A stretch of DNA of 64,000 nt from Marinobacter sp. LQ44 (lineage in GTDB: Bacteria > Pseudomonadota > Gammaproteobacteria > Pseudomonadales > Oleiphilaceae), in the NCBI RefSeq assembly GCF_001447155.2, contig NZ_CP014754.1, positions 310,001 through 374,000 on the forward strand, read 5' to 3'. Below the pieces are notes generated by a model, which had not been told where the DNA came from, ran no database searches, and saw only the letters and a list, made by a program, of their open reading frames with translations. This document shows, piece by piece, positions 9,026 through 17,528 of this stretch (positions are counted from its first letter, which is position 1; each line of letters starts with the position of its first letter). The position numbers and the translations under genes are program-made.

Positions 9026-9240
9026 TCAACCTCTTCCTGGCGTGGTTACTAGTCCGCTACGCTAAGTATCGATGTGGCATTTTAGGTTTATCATCCCAAA
9101 ATATATCGAATCTATACCTGCGAAAGGTTTTTCAATTATGAAATTAGCTTCGCGTGGATGCCTTTTTCCCGAGAAGTTGGCGTCAATCATCATAGCTCGA
9201 CTGACGCCAAACATAATTTACTTAAAAATATTTATATTGG

Positions 9241-9504
9241 TTATCTTTCGTGATGGGAACGATTTATCGCGTTTTTAGTAGGTACATGCATTTTGGCATG
9301 AAAATTCTCATGTCTGACATGGATCTCATCGTGCATTTCATGCATTTTTATATGTTCCATTTTCAGCTCCGTTGTTCGACCTTCAGGGCTTTGTGCTTGA
9401 GCAGGGAAACTGCGAGCTTCATTGAACCTGTCGGCCAGCCCCCCCGCATTAGCGGTCATTGAGACTGTGAAAGCAAGGATTATGATTACAAATAATTTAT
9501 TCAT
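9241..9504 (-). CDS. Small exported His/Met-rich protein
   Basis: 87 residues with a clear signal peptide (MNKLFVIIILAFTVSMTANA) and a mature segment rich in His, Met and Glu (HIKMHEMHDEIHVRHENFHAKMH), likely to bind metal. A ggag lies just upstream of the ATG. No family is recognised. Its natural promoter may have been the minus-strand response-regulator promoter now at 11399-11430, separated from it by the IS1380 insertion. Confidence 0.6.
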   Translation of the reverse strand: MNKLFVIIILAFTVSMTANAGGLADRFNEARSFPAQAQSPEGRTTELKMEHIKMHEMHDEIHVRHENFHAKMHVPTKNAINRSHHER

Positions 9505-9533
9505 GTCGCGTCTCCATAAATTCGGATGGGTAA

Positions 9534-9549
9534 TTCAGGCTGAATTCAG
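9534..9549 (+). promoter_or_regulatory. TTCAG-N6-TTCAG box, rightward
   Basis: Direct repeats TTCAG at 9534-9538 and 9545-9549, 11 bp apart, matching the box found before copA at 49276. Read rightward it is followed after 10 bases by a -10-like TTTAAT (9560-9565), exactly the copA spacing. It therefore points away from the small His-rich gene and into the candidate small RNA. Confidence 0.6.
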
Positions 9550-9571
9550 TTTCGAATGATTTAATGCATCT

Positions 9572-9655
9572 GTCAGTGGCTTTATTGATGTTCATCAAGC
9601 CCGGCCATTGTCTTCTTGAGTTAACTTTGCCACAGACACCTCTGTGGCTTTTTTT
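9572..9655 (+). ncRNA. Candidate response-regulator-controlled small RNA
   Basis: A rightward promoter (box 9534-9549, -10 TTTAAT at 9560-9565) predicts a start near 9572. An excellent intrinsic terminator ends at 9655, giving a transcript of roughly 84 bases. It contains a hairpin TTGATG/CATCAA (9585-9598), an unpaired middle and the terminator stem. No ribosome site or convincing open frame is present. It would be antisense to the region upstream of the His-rich protein gene. This is a prediction from sequence signals only. Confidence 0.45.
9629..9655 (+). terminator. Rho-independent terminator
   Basis: Stem GCCACAGA (9629-9636), loop CACC, stem TCTGTGGC (9641-9648), then seven T. It works only in the rightward direction, where no protein gene precedes it. 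Confidence 0.8.
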
Positions 9656-9731
9656 AATTCGCACTCGATAAAATAAATTTCGCTAATAAATTATTTTTTA
9701 TAATCCTCAAGAAGGTGTCATCCTATTTAAC

Positions 9732-9736
9732 TATAT
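9732..9736. repeat. Target-site duplication, left
   Basis: TATAT directly before the IS1380 left inverted repeat; the same five bases follow the right end at 11396-11400. Confidence 0.85.
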
Positions 9737-11395
9737 CCTGAATCCGTGACTTCAACGAGCTGAACTCACGCCCAAAGACTGCAATAACAAGGCTTAGAGC
9801 GATATAATAGCATCTGACACCCATTCACCCAGTTAGTGCTTTCGGCTCATGCGTACCTTCACTCTCCAGCAATCCCGAACCGAAGTCTATACACCCAACG
9901 GCGGGCTGGCCCTGGTCGGTCATTGCCTGAACCGGCATACATCGCTCACCAAAACCGCCCGCACCGTCGTCAAGCGGCACGGTATTCCGAACATTGAACT
10001 GATCCGGACCTATCTTGGCCTGATCACGCTGGGCAAGAGTGACTTCGAGGCGGTCGAGCCGGTTCGAACGGACCCATTTTTCAAATCTGCCCTGGGCATC
10101 AGGCAATCGCCATCGTCGGCCCGGTTGCGCCAGCGATTTGATGAAGACGCTCAAGGCCTGACACCCCTGCTGGACGATGCCAGCGTCGAGTTTCTTCAGT
10201 CCGTCGAAGCTCCGGTGTCACCTCTGGCGATGGGCCACGTTGCGCTGGATATGGATGTCTTTCCCATGGACAACAGCCAGACCCATAAGGAGGGTGTCAG
10301 CTACACCTACAAGGGCTACGACGGTTATGCACCGCTGGCCGCCTACCTGGGGCAGGAAGGCTGGTGCCTGGGTTGCGAGCTGCGCCCTGGCAGCCAGCAC
10401 GCCAACAAGGGATTTCTCGATACCCTCAAACGGGTGTTACCCCGGGCTCGATCACTGACGGATAAGCCCATTTTGTTGCGCCTGGACAGCGCACACGATG
10501 CCCGTGCCAATCGCGATTTCCTGCGCGAGCAGGACCAGGTCGACTTCCTGATCAAGTGGAACCCTCGTAAAGAGAATCCGCTCGTCTGGGCGGACAAGGT
10601 CCAGGCCCGGAAAGCCTGGTCACTGGAGCGCGATGGCAAGATGGAAGCGGTTCTGTCGGAAGCGATTCCGGACGAGCCCGGTCTGCGCCGCATCGTGAAG
10701 GTCACCGTTCGTACCAGCGATGCCGAAGGCCAGCTGTATCTCGAACCGGAAGTCAGCCTCGAAGGCTGGGTGACCTCGTTGCCGGCCGAAGTAGCCGACG
10801 AGCAACACATCATGGCGCTGTACAGCGATCACGCCACCAGTGAGCAGTTCCACAGCGAGTTCAAGACCGACCTGGACCTGGAACGACTTCCGTCCGGGAA
10901 ATTCGACACCAACAACCTGGTCATGGCCTTCGCGACGATGGGTTACAATGTGTTGCGCTGGATGGGTCTGCGACTGACCGGCCCGGATGCACCGGTTCGC
11001 CACCCGGCCAAGCGTCGCCGCCTGAGAACCGTGATGCAGGAAATCATGACCATGGCCTGCCGCCTGGTGCACAGCGGCCGGCAATGGATACTGAGATTTG
11101 GCCGACACTGTCCAGGCTTTACGGTTTACCGCGACCTTTATCGGGGCCTTGCTTCCTCTGGATAGGCCAACTCAACCACTGGAAAAAAAACAATCATCCC
11201 GGAATCCTCTGCCGGGACAGCCCGCTATTGCCTGAACGCTGCCTTCTGGTTGTTTATTGATCAACCCAGGGCCGTCGCCCCCTTCCGGCCTCAGCTTCCC
11301 GGCCCTCAAAAACCAGCATTTCACCAGATTCCCGTTCAAGTTGGCACTTGGGGCCACCTGACGGGTATGTTGGCAAGCGGAGTCACTGATTCAGG
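9737..11395 (+). mobile_element. Complete IS1380-family insertion sequence, copy 1
   Basis: A 1659-bp element bounded by imperfect 13-bp inverted repeats CCTGAATCCGTGA (9737-9749) and TCACTGATTCAGG (11383-11395), 12 of 13 matching, with a 5-bp TATAT target duplication on both sides. It holds one intact transposase. Intact ends and duplication indicate a simple, fairly recent transposition. A second copy is at 56085-57742. The target was the -10 region of a leftward response-regulator promoter. Confidence 0.93.
9849..11165 (+). CDS. IS1380-family transposase, copy 1
   Basis: 438 residues, full length, DDE-type transposase of the IS1380 family. Likely catalytic acids are in MDVFPMDNSQ (near residue 138), LLRLDSAHDA (near residue 213) and the YSDHATSEQFHSEFK segment (near residue 340). 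Nearly identical in protein to the copy at 56197. The start ATG lies about 110 bp inside the left inverted repeat, as in the other copy. Confidence 0.95.
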   Translation: MRTFTLQQSRTEVYTPNGGLALVGHCLNRHTSLTKTARTVVKRHGIPNIELIRTYLGLITLGKSDFEAVEPVRTDPFFKSALGIRQSPSSARLRQRFDEDAQGLTPLLDDASVEFLQSVEAPVSPLAMGHVALDMDVFPMDNSQTHKEGVSYTYKGYDGYAPLAAYLGQEGWCLGCELRPGSQHANKGFLDTLKRVLPRARSLTDKPILLRLDSAHDARANRDFLREQDQVDFLIKWNPRKENPLVWADKVQARKAWSLERDGKMEAVLSEAIPDEPGLRRIVKVTVRTSDAEGQLYLEPEVSLEGWVTSLPAEVADEQHIMALYSDHATSEQFHSEFKTDLDLERLPSGKFDTNNLVMAFATMGYNVLRWMGLRLTGPDAPVRHPAKRRRLRTVMQEIMTMACRLVHSGRQWILRFGRHCPGFTVYRDLYRGLASSG

Positions 11396-11400
11396 TATAT
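11396..11400. repeat. Target-site duplication, right
   Basis: TATAT directly after the IS1380 right inverted repeat, matching 9732-9736. Confidence 0.85.
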
Positions 11401-11430
11401 TAGATCACGCAGAGCTGAAACTGACCTGAA
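11399..11430 (-). promoter_or_regulatory. Orphan response-regulator promoter beside the IS
   Basis: On the minus strand TTCAG-N6-TTCAG (11430-11415) is followed after 10 bases by TCTAAT (11404-11399), a 5-of-6 match to the -10 consensus. It reads leftward straight into the IS1380 element; the -10 overlaps the duplicated target. Before insertion it would have read toward the His-rich protein gene at 9504. Confidence 0.55.
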
Positions 11431-11541
11431 ATTCTCAAAAAACTAAACAAAGAGTTGATAGATTGCTGTGGTTTTTAATTGAACCAGCTTTCAATAACCT
11501 TTCGTTTTCGAAATGACGACAATCGACTTGCGTTTCAGGCA

Positions 11542-12000
11542 TTAAAGGTCGTCCATTCGACCTATCTGACGGGCCAGACGCATAGATTCGTTCTTCTCCA
11601 TCTCCAGGAGTGCTGCCAGCAACTCCCTGGCCTCCGGGATTTCCGCTTTCTCCCACAGCGTTTTGTACAGATCCATCACTTGCCCATGAAAATCCATAAC
11701 CTCACGGTAGATCCCCTGAAAATCCAGTTTGGCATAGGGCTGGTCACAGGTGCGGTGGGTTTCTATCGGATTGTGTTTAAGGTAATCGTAGACCCGGGTC
11801 TCAAGCGTATTGCGGGCACTTTGGCGTTCAAACTCATCAACAATCCGGGCCAGCTCCGCTTCGTGAGCCGAGAGATACTCCAATAGCGCCTTTGTTCTCT
11901 CCTCTTCATTAGCCGTCGCACAATGCCCCAGACAACTTGCCAGGTTCTGGTGCAGGTCCCGGGTCCAGTCAATCAATTCACCGAACGTTCTGATGTCCAT
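11542..12000 (-). CDS. Conserved helical protein with His/Cys motifs, copy 1
   Basis: 152 residues, almost wholly helical, starting MDIRTFGELIDWTRDLH. Conserved residues shared with the copy at 39403 include CxxHC in the first helix region (LASCLGHCAT), HNPIETHRTCD in the centre and DFHGQ later, which could form a metal site in a helical bundle. I cannot name the family; it is sometimes labelled ATPase in databases without visible support, since there is no Walker motif. It is the last gene of the DUF2933-methyltransferase operon. A third, truncated copy is at 29816-29908. Confidence 0.7.
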   Translation of the reverse strand: MDIRTFGELIDWTRDLHQNLASCLGHCATANEEERTKALLEYLSAHEAELARIVDEFERQSARNTLETRVYDYLKHNPIETHRTCDQPYAKLDFQGIYREVMDFHGQVMDLYKTLWEKAEIPEARELLAALLEMEKNESMRLARQIGRMDDL

Positions 12001-12030
12001 ATTGATACCCTCTTCTGGCTCAGTGATCTA

Positions 12031-12681
12031 TTAAAGTCGCTGTTTCAGATCCCGAAGGTTCGGGATAAAGCGCGGTGTGTTAGCGGCATACTGTCGCCAC
12101 GTGTCTCCGAAGACCTTTTCGACCTCCTGCTCCTCATGAACGGACAACCGGGAATACATCCAGAGAAGCACCGGGAACATCGCCAACGTGAGCAGTGTCA
12201 GCCATTGGAGAAGAAACCCAAACATGATCGACACAAAGCCAATGTACTGGGGATGACGAACCCAGGCGTATAGCCCTGTCGTTGCCAGTTTGCCCTCTTT
12301 CTGGGCGGCATAGAGAGTTCGCCAGCCAGCCGCAATCAGATAGAATCCCCCGACAATGAAAGCCGTGCTCAGCAAATGAAACGGCCCGAAATGTGGAGAG
12401 CCCTGCCACCCGAACAGCATTTCCAGCAAATGCCCGCTGTTGTGGGAAAACCAGTCCACATCCGGATAGCGAGTCTGCAACCAGCCCGCCAGGAAATAGA
12501 GTGTCAACGGGAACCCGTACATTTCCGTGAACAGCGCGACGAGAAAAGCACTGAACGCCCCGAACGAGCGCCAGTCCCGCTTCGTTTGGGGTTTAAAAAA
12601 GCTGAATGCAAAAAAGATAAAGACAGCAGAGTTCAGAATAACGAGGCTCCAAAGCCCATAATCCGTCGCCTCGCTACTCAC
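12031..12681 (-). CDS. Isoprenylcysteine carboxyl methyltransferase-like membrane protein, copy 1
   Basis: 216 residues with about five membrane helices and the C-terminal ICMT/PEMT-type motif GLYAWVRHPQYIGF followed by a helix pair and HEEQEVEKVFGDTWRQY. The family uses S-adenosylmethionine at the membrane; the substrate here is unknown. I choose the GTG at 12681 because its paralogue at 16622 starts with ATG at the equivalent codon and both then encode 216 residues. The start overlaps the DUF2933 stop by 8 bases. Longer in-frame starts reach to 12729. Confidence 0.75.
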   Translation of the reverse strand: MSSEATDYGLWSLVILNSAVFIFFAFSFFKPQTKRDWRSFGAFSAFLVALFTEMYGFPLTLYFLAGWLQTRYPDVDWFSHNSGHLLEMLFGWQGSPHFGPFHLLSTAFIVGGFYLIAAGWRTLYAAQKEGKLATTGLYAWVRHPQYIGFVSIMFGFLLQWLTLLTLAMFPVLLWMYSRLSVHEEQEVEKVFGDTWRQYAANTPRFIPNLRDLKQRL

Positions 12682-12877
12682 GGTCGTCGTCCTTTTGTTG
12701 GGCGTGTTGATGCGTGCCATGACCGCCATGCATAAAAATATGCATCAACGGGCAAATCAGGAGAATCAACCAGGGTAAGGCCCCGAGTATATGAACTTTA
12801 TGCTCGCCCCAAAGGAGCACCAGGGCGATCACACCGAAGACAGATAAAGTGATCCAGTACCGACGATTAAATTCCAT
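12674..12877 (-). CDS. DUF2933 small membrane protein, copy 1
   Basis: 67 residues with two membrane helices and the DUF2933 core LLWGEHKVHILGALPWLILLICPLMHIFMHGGHG, then a His-rich tail. I start at MEFNRR (12877), which has ggag eight bases upstream and aligns with the start of copy 2. The His/Met pattern suggests metal binding at the membrane. It is the first gene of an operon with the methyltransferase-like and helical proteins, and has a TTCAG box about 85 bp upstream. Confidence 0.75.
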   Translation of the reverse strand: MEFNRRYWITLSVFGVIALVLLWGEHKVHILGALPWLILLICPLMHIFMHGGHGTHQHAQQKDDDRE

Positions 12878-12962
12878 ACCCATCGCTCCAATAATTGAAA
12901 GTCTTGGCTTTGGGGTCTGGCGACCTGCCAAAACACTTCTTCTTGGAGTTAATCACGGTGAG

Positions 12963-12978
12963 CTGAATTCAAGCTGAA
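12963..12978 (-). promoter_or_regulatory. TTCAG-N6-TTCAG box, leftward
   Basis: CTGAA at 12963-12967 and 12974-12978 on the plus strand, i.e. TTCAG repeats 11 bp apart reading leftward, about 85 bp before the DUF2933 start. A weak -10 (GATTAA or TTAACT) lies 8-10 bases downstream. Confidence 0.6.
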
Positions 12979-13050
12979 CGGTCTGGATACACCCTGTGTA
13001 ACTTGATCGAGGTCAACTGATCACGATCTCAAACAACCGATGGCGCCGCC

Positions 13051-13437
13051 TCAGATACCTGCTATAACCTCGGACAGTGCCTCCCTGACCTTACCGGCAA
13101 CCTGTTTCAGTTCGCTGTTTTCAATCGCCGTCATTGAAGCTACGGGATCTATCGCGCTGACTTCGATACCTTCAGACGTTTCCCGCAGAATGACATTGCA
13201 CGGCAACATGGCCCCTACCCGGGGCTCTACACCAATGGCTTCCCACGCCATAGCAGGATTACACGCTCCAAGGATCCGGTACGCGGGCATTTCCTTGTCA
13301 AGCTTCTCCTTCATCGTGGCTTTGACATCAATTTCTGTCAGCACCCCAAAACCGTGATCTGTGAGGGACTGACGCGTTCTTTTGTCAACCTCGTCAAAAT
13401 CAGCGTCTTCTATGATTCGATCAATCGTGTACCGCAT
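13051..13437 (-). CDS. DUF302 domain protein
   Basis: 128 residues forming a single DUF302 domain, with the typical GFGVLTEIDVKATMKEKL, YRILGACNP and GAMLPCNVILRE segments. The function of DUF302 is unsettled; a Cys in GACNP and one in LPCNV are conserved-looking. The ATG at 13437 has ggag six bases before it; seven extra residues are possible upstream. It follows the Cu ATPase by 27 bp on the same strand and is probably in its operon. Confidence 0.85.
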   Translation of the reverse strand: MRYTIDRIIEDADFDEVDKRTRQSLTDHGFGVLTEIDVKATMKEKLDKEMPAYRILGACNPAMAWEAIGVEPRVGAMLPCNVILRETSEGIEVSAIDPVASMTAIENSELKQVAGKVREALSEVIAGI

Positions 13438-13464
13438 AATCGTCTCCAACAAATCCAACGTTTA

Positions 13465-15570
13465 TTACTTAGCGCCAAGCTTAATCACTCGCAGGCGCAG
13501 CGCATTCACGATCACGCTGACCGAAGACAGCGACATAGCCGCCGCCGCAAAAATCGGTGACAGCAGGATGCCGAAAAACGGGTATAGAACGCCGGCCGCT
13601 ATCGGCACACCCGCAGAGTTATAGACAAAGGCAAAAAACAAGTTCTGCCGGATATTGCGCATAGTTGCCAGCGACAATCGACGTGCTTCCACAATGCCCA
13701 TGAGATCGCCGCGCAACAGGGTGATGCCGGCGCTTTCGATGGCCACATCAGTGCCCGTGCCCATGGCTATGCCTACATCGGCGGTTGCCAGAGCCGGAGC
13801 GTCGTTCACCCCGTCACCAGCCATCACCACAACACGGCCCTCATCTTTCAGGCGCTGAACGATCTTGCCCTTATCCTCCGGAAGCACTTCCGCTTCCACT
13901 TCATCGATGTGCAATTTACGGGCAACCGCCTCGGCCGACGTCCGGTTGTCGCCGGTGAGCATGACGACTCGGATGCCGTCTTTCTGCAGTGCAGAAATAG
14001 CCGCTTCAGTGGTTTCTTTCACCGGATCAGCGATGGCAAGCAAACCGGCCACTTTGCCGTCTACGGCCGCGAAAATAACAGTCGCCCCATCCTGGCGGAG
14101 CTGGTCGGCTTCGCTTTCAAAGTCCGCGGTGTCCACATTTTCCGCTTCGATCAACAGCCGGTTTCCGAGCAATACCCGTCGTCCATCAATCCTGCCGGTG
14201 ACGCCCTTCCCATTGGGTGAATCAAAATCTTCCGCGTCCGGTAGTTTCAAGCCCATGGTCTTTGCTTTATCGAGAATGGCGTGGGCCAGCGGATGCTCAC
14301 TGCCCTTTTCCAGACCGCCGGCAAACCGCATGAGCTCATCCTCGCTGCCCCCCTCAGCTGTCACCAGTTTGATCACCTGAGGTTTGCCTTCAGTCAGCGT
14401 TCCCGTCTTGTCCACCACTACGGTGTCCACTTTCTCCATGCGCTCCAGTGCTTCGGCATCACGAATCAGCACACCGCTTTGAGCACCCCGCCCAACGCCG
14501 ACCATAATCGACATGGGCGTTGCCAGCCCCAAAGCACAGGGGCAAGCAATAATCAGCACGCTCACCGCAGCAATCAGCCCGAACGCCATAGGCGGCGTGG
14601 GCCCGAAGAATGACCAGGCGATAATGGCGATCACGATCACCGCAGGCACAAAATAACCCGCCACCTTGTCGGCCAGGCCCTGAATGGGCGCGCGGCTGCG
14701 CTGGGCGCTCGCCACCATCTGCACAATCTGGGACAGCATGGTGTCACGGCCAACCTTGTCGGCCCGCATGATAAAGCTGCCCTGCTGGTTGATACTGCCG
14801 CCGATCACCTGGTCGCCGGATTTTTTGCTGACTGCCAAAGGCTCACCGGTCACCATGGATTCATCCACGTTGGAGCTGCCTTCAAGCACCTCGCCGTCCA
14901 ACGGCACCTTGTCTCCCGGACGTACCCGCAAGCGGTCACCGACCTTGACCTGATCCAGCGATACATCGGACTCACGGCCATCATCGTCCAGTTTCCTGGC
15001 CGTTGCCGGCGCCAGATCTAACAGAGCCTTGATGGCCCCGGAGGTTTTCTCCCGGGCGCGCAATTCCAGCACCTGTCCAAGCAGCACCAGCACCACAATG
15101 ACCGCTGCCGCCTCAAAGTACACTGCCACTGAGCCGTCGGCCTGCCGGAAAGCGCCCGGGAATACCTGGGGCGCAAGTGTGGCGACCAGGCTGTAGATCA
15201 GGGCCACGCCGGTACCAATGGCTATCAGCGTGAACATGTTCAGGTTACGGCTAACCACGGATTTCCAACCCCGGACGAAGAAGGGCCAACCGCACCAGAG
15301 CACCACAGGCGTTGCCAGCACCAGTTGAATCCAGTTGGACATCTGCGGGGCTATAATGTGATCGAGTCCGGTGAGGTGCCCACCCATCTCCAGTACCAGT
15401 ACAGGCAGGGCCAGCACCAGGCCGATCCAGAATCGGCGGGTCATGTCTTTGAGTTCTTCCGAGGGCCCGTCGTCCAGGCTTACCTGCTCGGGCTCTAGGG
15501 CCATGCCGCAGATTGGGCAGTCCCCTGGCCCTTGCTGCCGAATCTCGGGGTGCATGGGACAGGTATACAT
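13465..15570 (-). CDS. Copper-translocating P-type ATPase with metal-binding N-terminal motif, N-truncated
   Basis: 701 residues. It starts [12 protein letters not shown], a short heavy-metal-binding motif with [10 protein letters not shown], then eight membrane helices, the CPC motif [11 protein letters not shown], phosphorylation motif [11 protein letters not shown], the HP motif in EHPLAHA, and [11 protein letters not shown]. These mark a P1B copper exporter. Upstream in frame the coding continues as [15 protein letters not shown] back to a TAG at about 15644. That matches the end of a YHS/TRASH domain carried by full-length relatives. The domain has been lost at the junction with the EamA gene, so the first usable start is this internal ATG, which has no good ribosome site. 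Confidence 0.88.
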   Translation of the reverse strand: MYTCPMHPEIRQQGPGDCPICGMALEPEQVSLDDGPSEELKDMTRRFWIGLVLALPVLVLEMGGHLTGLDHIIAPQMSNWIQLVLATPVVLWCGWPFFVRGWKSVVSRNLNMFTLIAIGTGVALIYSLVATLAPQVFPGAFRQADGSVAVYFEAAAVIVVLVLLGQVLELRAREKTSGAIKALLDLAPATARKLDDDGRESDVSLDQVKVGDRLRVRPGDKVPLDGEVLEGSSNVDESMVTGEPLAVSKKSGDQVIGGSINQQGSFIMRADKVGRDTMLSQIVQMVASAQRSRAPIQGLADKVAGYFVPAVIVIAIIAWSFFGPTPPMAFGLIAAVSVLIIACPCALGLATPMSIMVGVGRGAQSGVLIRDAEALERMEKVDTVVVDKTGTLTEGKPQVIKLVTAEGGSEDELMRFAGGLEKGSEHPLAHAILDKAKTMGLKLPDAEDFDSPNGKGVTGRIDGRRVLLGNRLLIEAENVDTADFESEADQLRQDGATVIFAAVDGKVAGLLAIADPVKETTEAAISALQKDGIRVVMLTGDNRTSAEAVARKLHIDEVEAEVLPEDKGKIVQRLKDEGRVVVMAGDGVNDAPALATADVGIAMGTGTDVAIESAGITLLRGDLMGIVEARRLSLATMRNIRQNLFFAFVYNSAGVPIAAGVLYPFFGILLSPIFAAAAMSLSSVSVIVNALRLRVIKLGAK

Positions 15571-15645
15571 AGTGCCCGGCGCTACCGGCTCTTGCTGTTT
15601 CTTTTCCCAATCGAGGTACTGCTCAGGGTCCTCGTCGAATTTCTA

Positions 15646-16578
15646 CTATGAGCTACGGATCACCTTTGCCTGTTCCCCGACAGCGGAACCGCTTGTTGTT
15701 TTCCGAGGCGCTTTGACAACGATCACCAAGCCGACAATTGTGATTCCTATCCCGATCATCTCCAGTGATGTGAAAGTTTCGCCGAACAAAAGCATTCCGA
15801 TAGCGAGACCGAAAACAGGCGTTAAAAAGGTAAACGAATTGAGGCTGTTCAAGGGCGCGCTGGCGAGCAAGGCATACCAGAGCACAACCATCATTGCCGT
15901 TGCCGGAATGGCCAGAACGAACATGGCAGTGGTAAATGACCAAGTCCAATCAATCTCGAAGCCCTCGCCCAAGGTCACAGATGCTATTCCCAGAAACACT
16001 GAACCTATGACAAGCTGAATGCCCATCGACCAATAGATATCATCACTGCCGGCCTGGTATTTAAGCAGCACGTTTCCAATGGCGGTTCCAATGGCACCAC
16101 CAAGAACATAGACGGCCCCTGAAAATCTGGCGTTACCAAATTCCATCTCTGGCATCGCTAGCACCACAACACCAATAAAACCGATCAAAAGGCCTACAAA
16201 CACACGCCCGGTCACAACCTCTCGGACGATAAAAAATGAAAGAACCGCCGCAAACAGCGGTTGCGCATTAGCCAGAACGGTTGCAAGTCCTGGCCCCAGT
16301 TTGCCAGCTCCTAAAAACATCCCTCCAAGCCCCATGCCCGTGTAACTGAAGCCAATTGCGGCCAGTATCAGGAGCTGGCGAAGTGAATAACTGGGCCGGC
16401 CACCTTTTGTAAAAGCCAGCAGAATCAGACAGAGCCCTGCCAGCAATGCGCGTAAAGCGGCAAAAAGCAAAGGTGGCGCGTCCGGCAACCCCACCACAAT
16501 AAAAGGAAAGCAGATCGCCCAAAGAAAGGCGACAAGAACCATCCCAGCGACTGCACGTATCGAAAGTGATTGGTTCAC
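15646..16578 (-). CDS. EamA/DMT-family transporter
   Basis: About 310 residues with ten membrane helices in two EamA repeats (roughly residues 12-140 and 155-290), e.g. GIGITIVGLVIVV at the end. Such permeases export metabolites or amino acids; the substrate is unknown. The GTG at 16578 is six bases after aaaggag and is preferred over the TTG just before it. Its stop codon abuts the truncated 5' end of the copper ATPase, so the gene appears to have been joined here by a deletion or insertion. Confidence 0.85.
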   Translation of the reverse strand: MNQSLSIRAVAGMVLVAFLWAICFPFIVVGLPDAPPLLFAALRALLAGLCLILLAFTKGGRPSYSLRQLLILAAIGFSYTGMGLGGMFLGAGKLGPGLATVLANAQPLFAAVLSFFIVREVVTGRVFVGLLIGFIGVVVLAMPEMEFGNARFSGAVYVLGGAIGTAIGNVLLKYQAGSDDIYWSMGIQLVIGSVFLGIASVTLGEGFEIDWTWSFTTAMFVLAIPATAMMVVLWYALLASAPLNSLNSFTFLTPVFGLAIGMLLFGETFTSLEMIGIGITIVGLVIVVKAPRKTTSGSAVGEQAKVIRSS

Positions 16579-16621
16579 CAACGGCTCCTTTATCTACCCA
16601 TCAAATGAGTAGAGCTTTTGT

Positions 16622-17272
16622 TCAAGCTTGCCGCCCCAATCCGCGCAATCGCGGCAAAAACCTGGGAGTGTTGTCTGCATAGTGTCTCCAGGCTTCCCCG
16701 AACGTTTCTTCGGCTTCCCGTTCCTCACTGATCGATAACCGTGAATACATCCAGAGCAAAACCGGGAACATCGCCAGGGTTAACAGAGTCGGCCACTGCA
16801 GCAGGAAGCCAAACATTATCAAGACAAAGCCGACATACTGTGGATGCCGAACATACGAATAGAGACCTGTCGTAGCCAGCTTTCGCTCTTTTTGCGCCGC
16901 GTACAAGGTTCGCCACCCGGCGGCAATCAAGTAAAAACCTCCACCAATAAACACCGTACTCAACAAGTGGAAGGGGCCGAAATGGGGAGAACCCTGCCAA
17001 CCAAAAAGCATTTCAAGCAGGTGCCCGCTATCGTGGGCAAGCCAATTTACATCGGGGTATTGAGTCTGAAGCCAACCGGATAGAAAATAGAGTGTCAACG
17101 GGAACCCATACATCTCAGTGAATAATGCCACGAGAAACGCGCTGAACGCGCCGAAGGATCGCCAGTCTCGTTGGGTCTGTGGCTTAAAAAAACTGAAAGC
17201 GAAGAAAATAAAGATCACCGAGTTAAGAACCACCAGCCCCCAAAGGCCGTAGTCGGACGAAGCATCAGTCAT
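16622..17272 (-). CDS. Isoprenylcysteine carboxyl methyltransferase-like membrane protein, copy 2
   Basis: 216 residues, closely similar along its whole length to the protein at 12031 (shared GFPLTLYFL, HLLEMLFGWQGSPHFGPFHLL and GLYSYVRHPQYVGF). The ATG at 17272 (MTDASSDYGLW) overlaps the end of the DUF2933 gene by 8 bases, the same arrangement as copy 1. Role and cofactor are as for copy 1: an S-adenosylmethionine-type membrane enzyme of unknown substrate. Confidence 0.78.
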   Translation of the reverse strand: MTDASSDYGLWGLVVLNSVIFIFFAFSFFKPQTQRDWRSFGAFSAFLVALFTEMYGFPLTLYFLSGWLQTQYPDVNWLAHDSGHLLEMLFGWQGSPHFGPFHLLSTVFIGGGFYLIAAGWRTLYAAQKERKLATTGLYSYVRHPQYVGFVLIMFGFLLQWPTLLTLAMFPVLLWMYSRLSISEEREAEETFGEAWRHYADNTPRFLPRLRGLGRQA

Positions 17273-17486
17273 CGCGTTGGCCTCCGTTTTTGCCTTCTGG
17301 TTGATCGTGGTGGTTGTGGCCACCGTGACTCCCATGCCCTCCGTGCATAAACATATGAATAAACGGGCATGCAAGAAGGATTAACCACGGCAGAGCACCC
17401 AGAAGGTGAACCTTATGTTCGCCCCAGAGTAAAACCAAAGCGATAACCGCAAAAATTGCCAACGTAATCTTAAAACGCTTATCCAT
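17265..17486 (-). CDS. DUF2933 small membrane protein, copy 2
   Basis: 73 residues, two membrane helices, sharing LLWGEHKVH and LGALPWLILL with copy 1 and ending in a His-rich tail (HGGHGSHGGHNHHDQ). It follows the YncE-like gene by 42 bp and precedes its methyltransferase-like partner with an 8-base overlap. The His-rich tail suggests divalent or copper ion binding on one membrane face. Confidence 0.75.
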   Translation of the reverse strand: MDKRFKITLAIFAVIALVLLWGEHKVHLLGALPWLILLACPFIHMFMHGGHGSHGGHNHHDQPEGKNGGQRDD

Positions 17487-17528
17487 ATAGAATCCCTTTG
17501 GGAAAAGCTTATCAGTGGGGCTTACTGG

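Noticed and set aside
9072..9278. A 68-codon rightward frame upstream of the candidate sRNA
   Set aside because: No ribosome site, no recognisable motif, low complexity from AT-rich DNA.
9565..9672. A 35-codon frame inside the candidate small RNA
   Set aside because: It has no ribosome site and runs through the terminator hairpin, so translation is unlikely.
11542..12000. Calling the helical His/Cys protein an ATPase
   Set aside because: There is no Walker A or B motif in either full copy.
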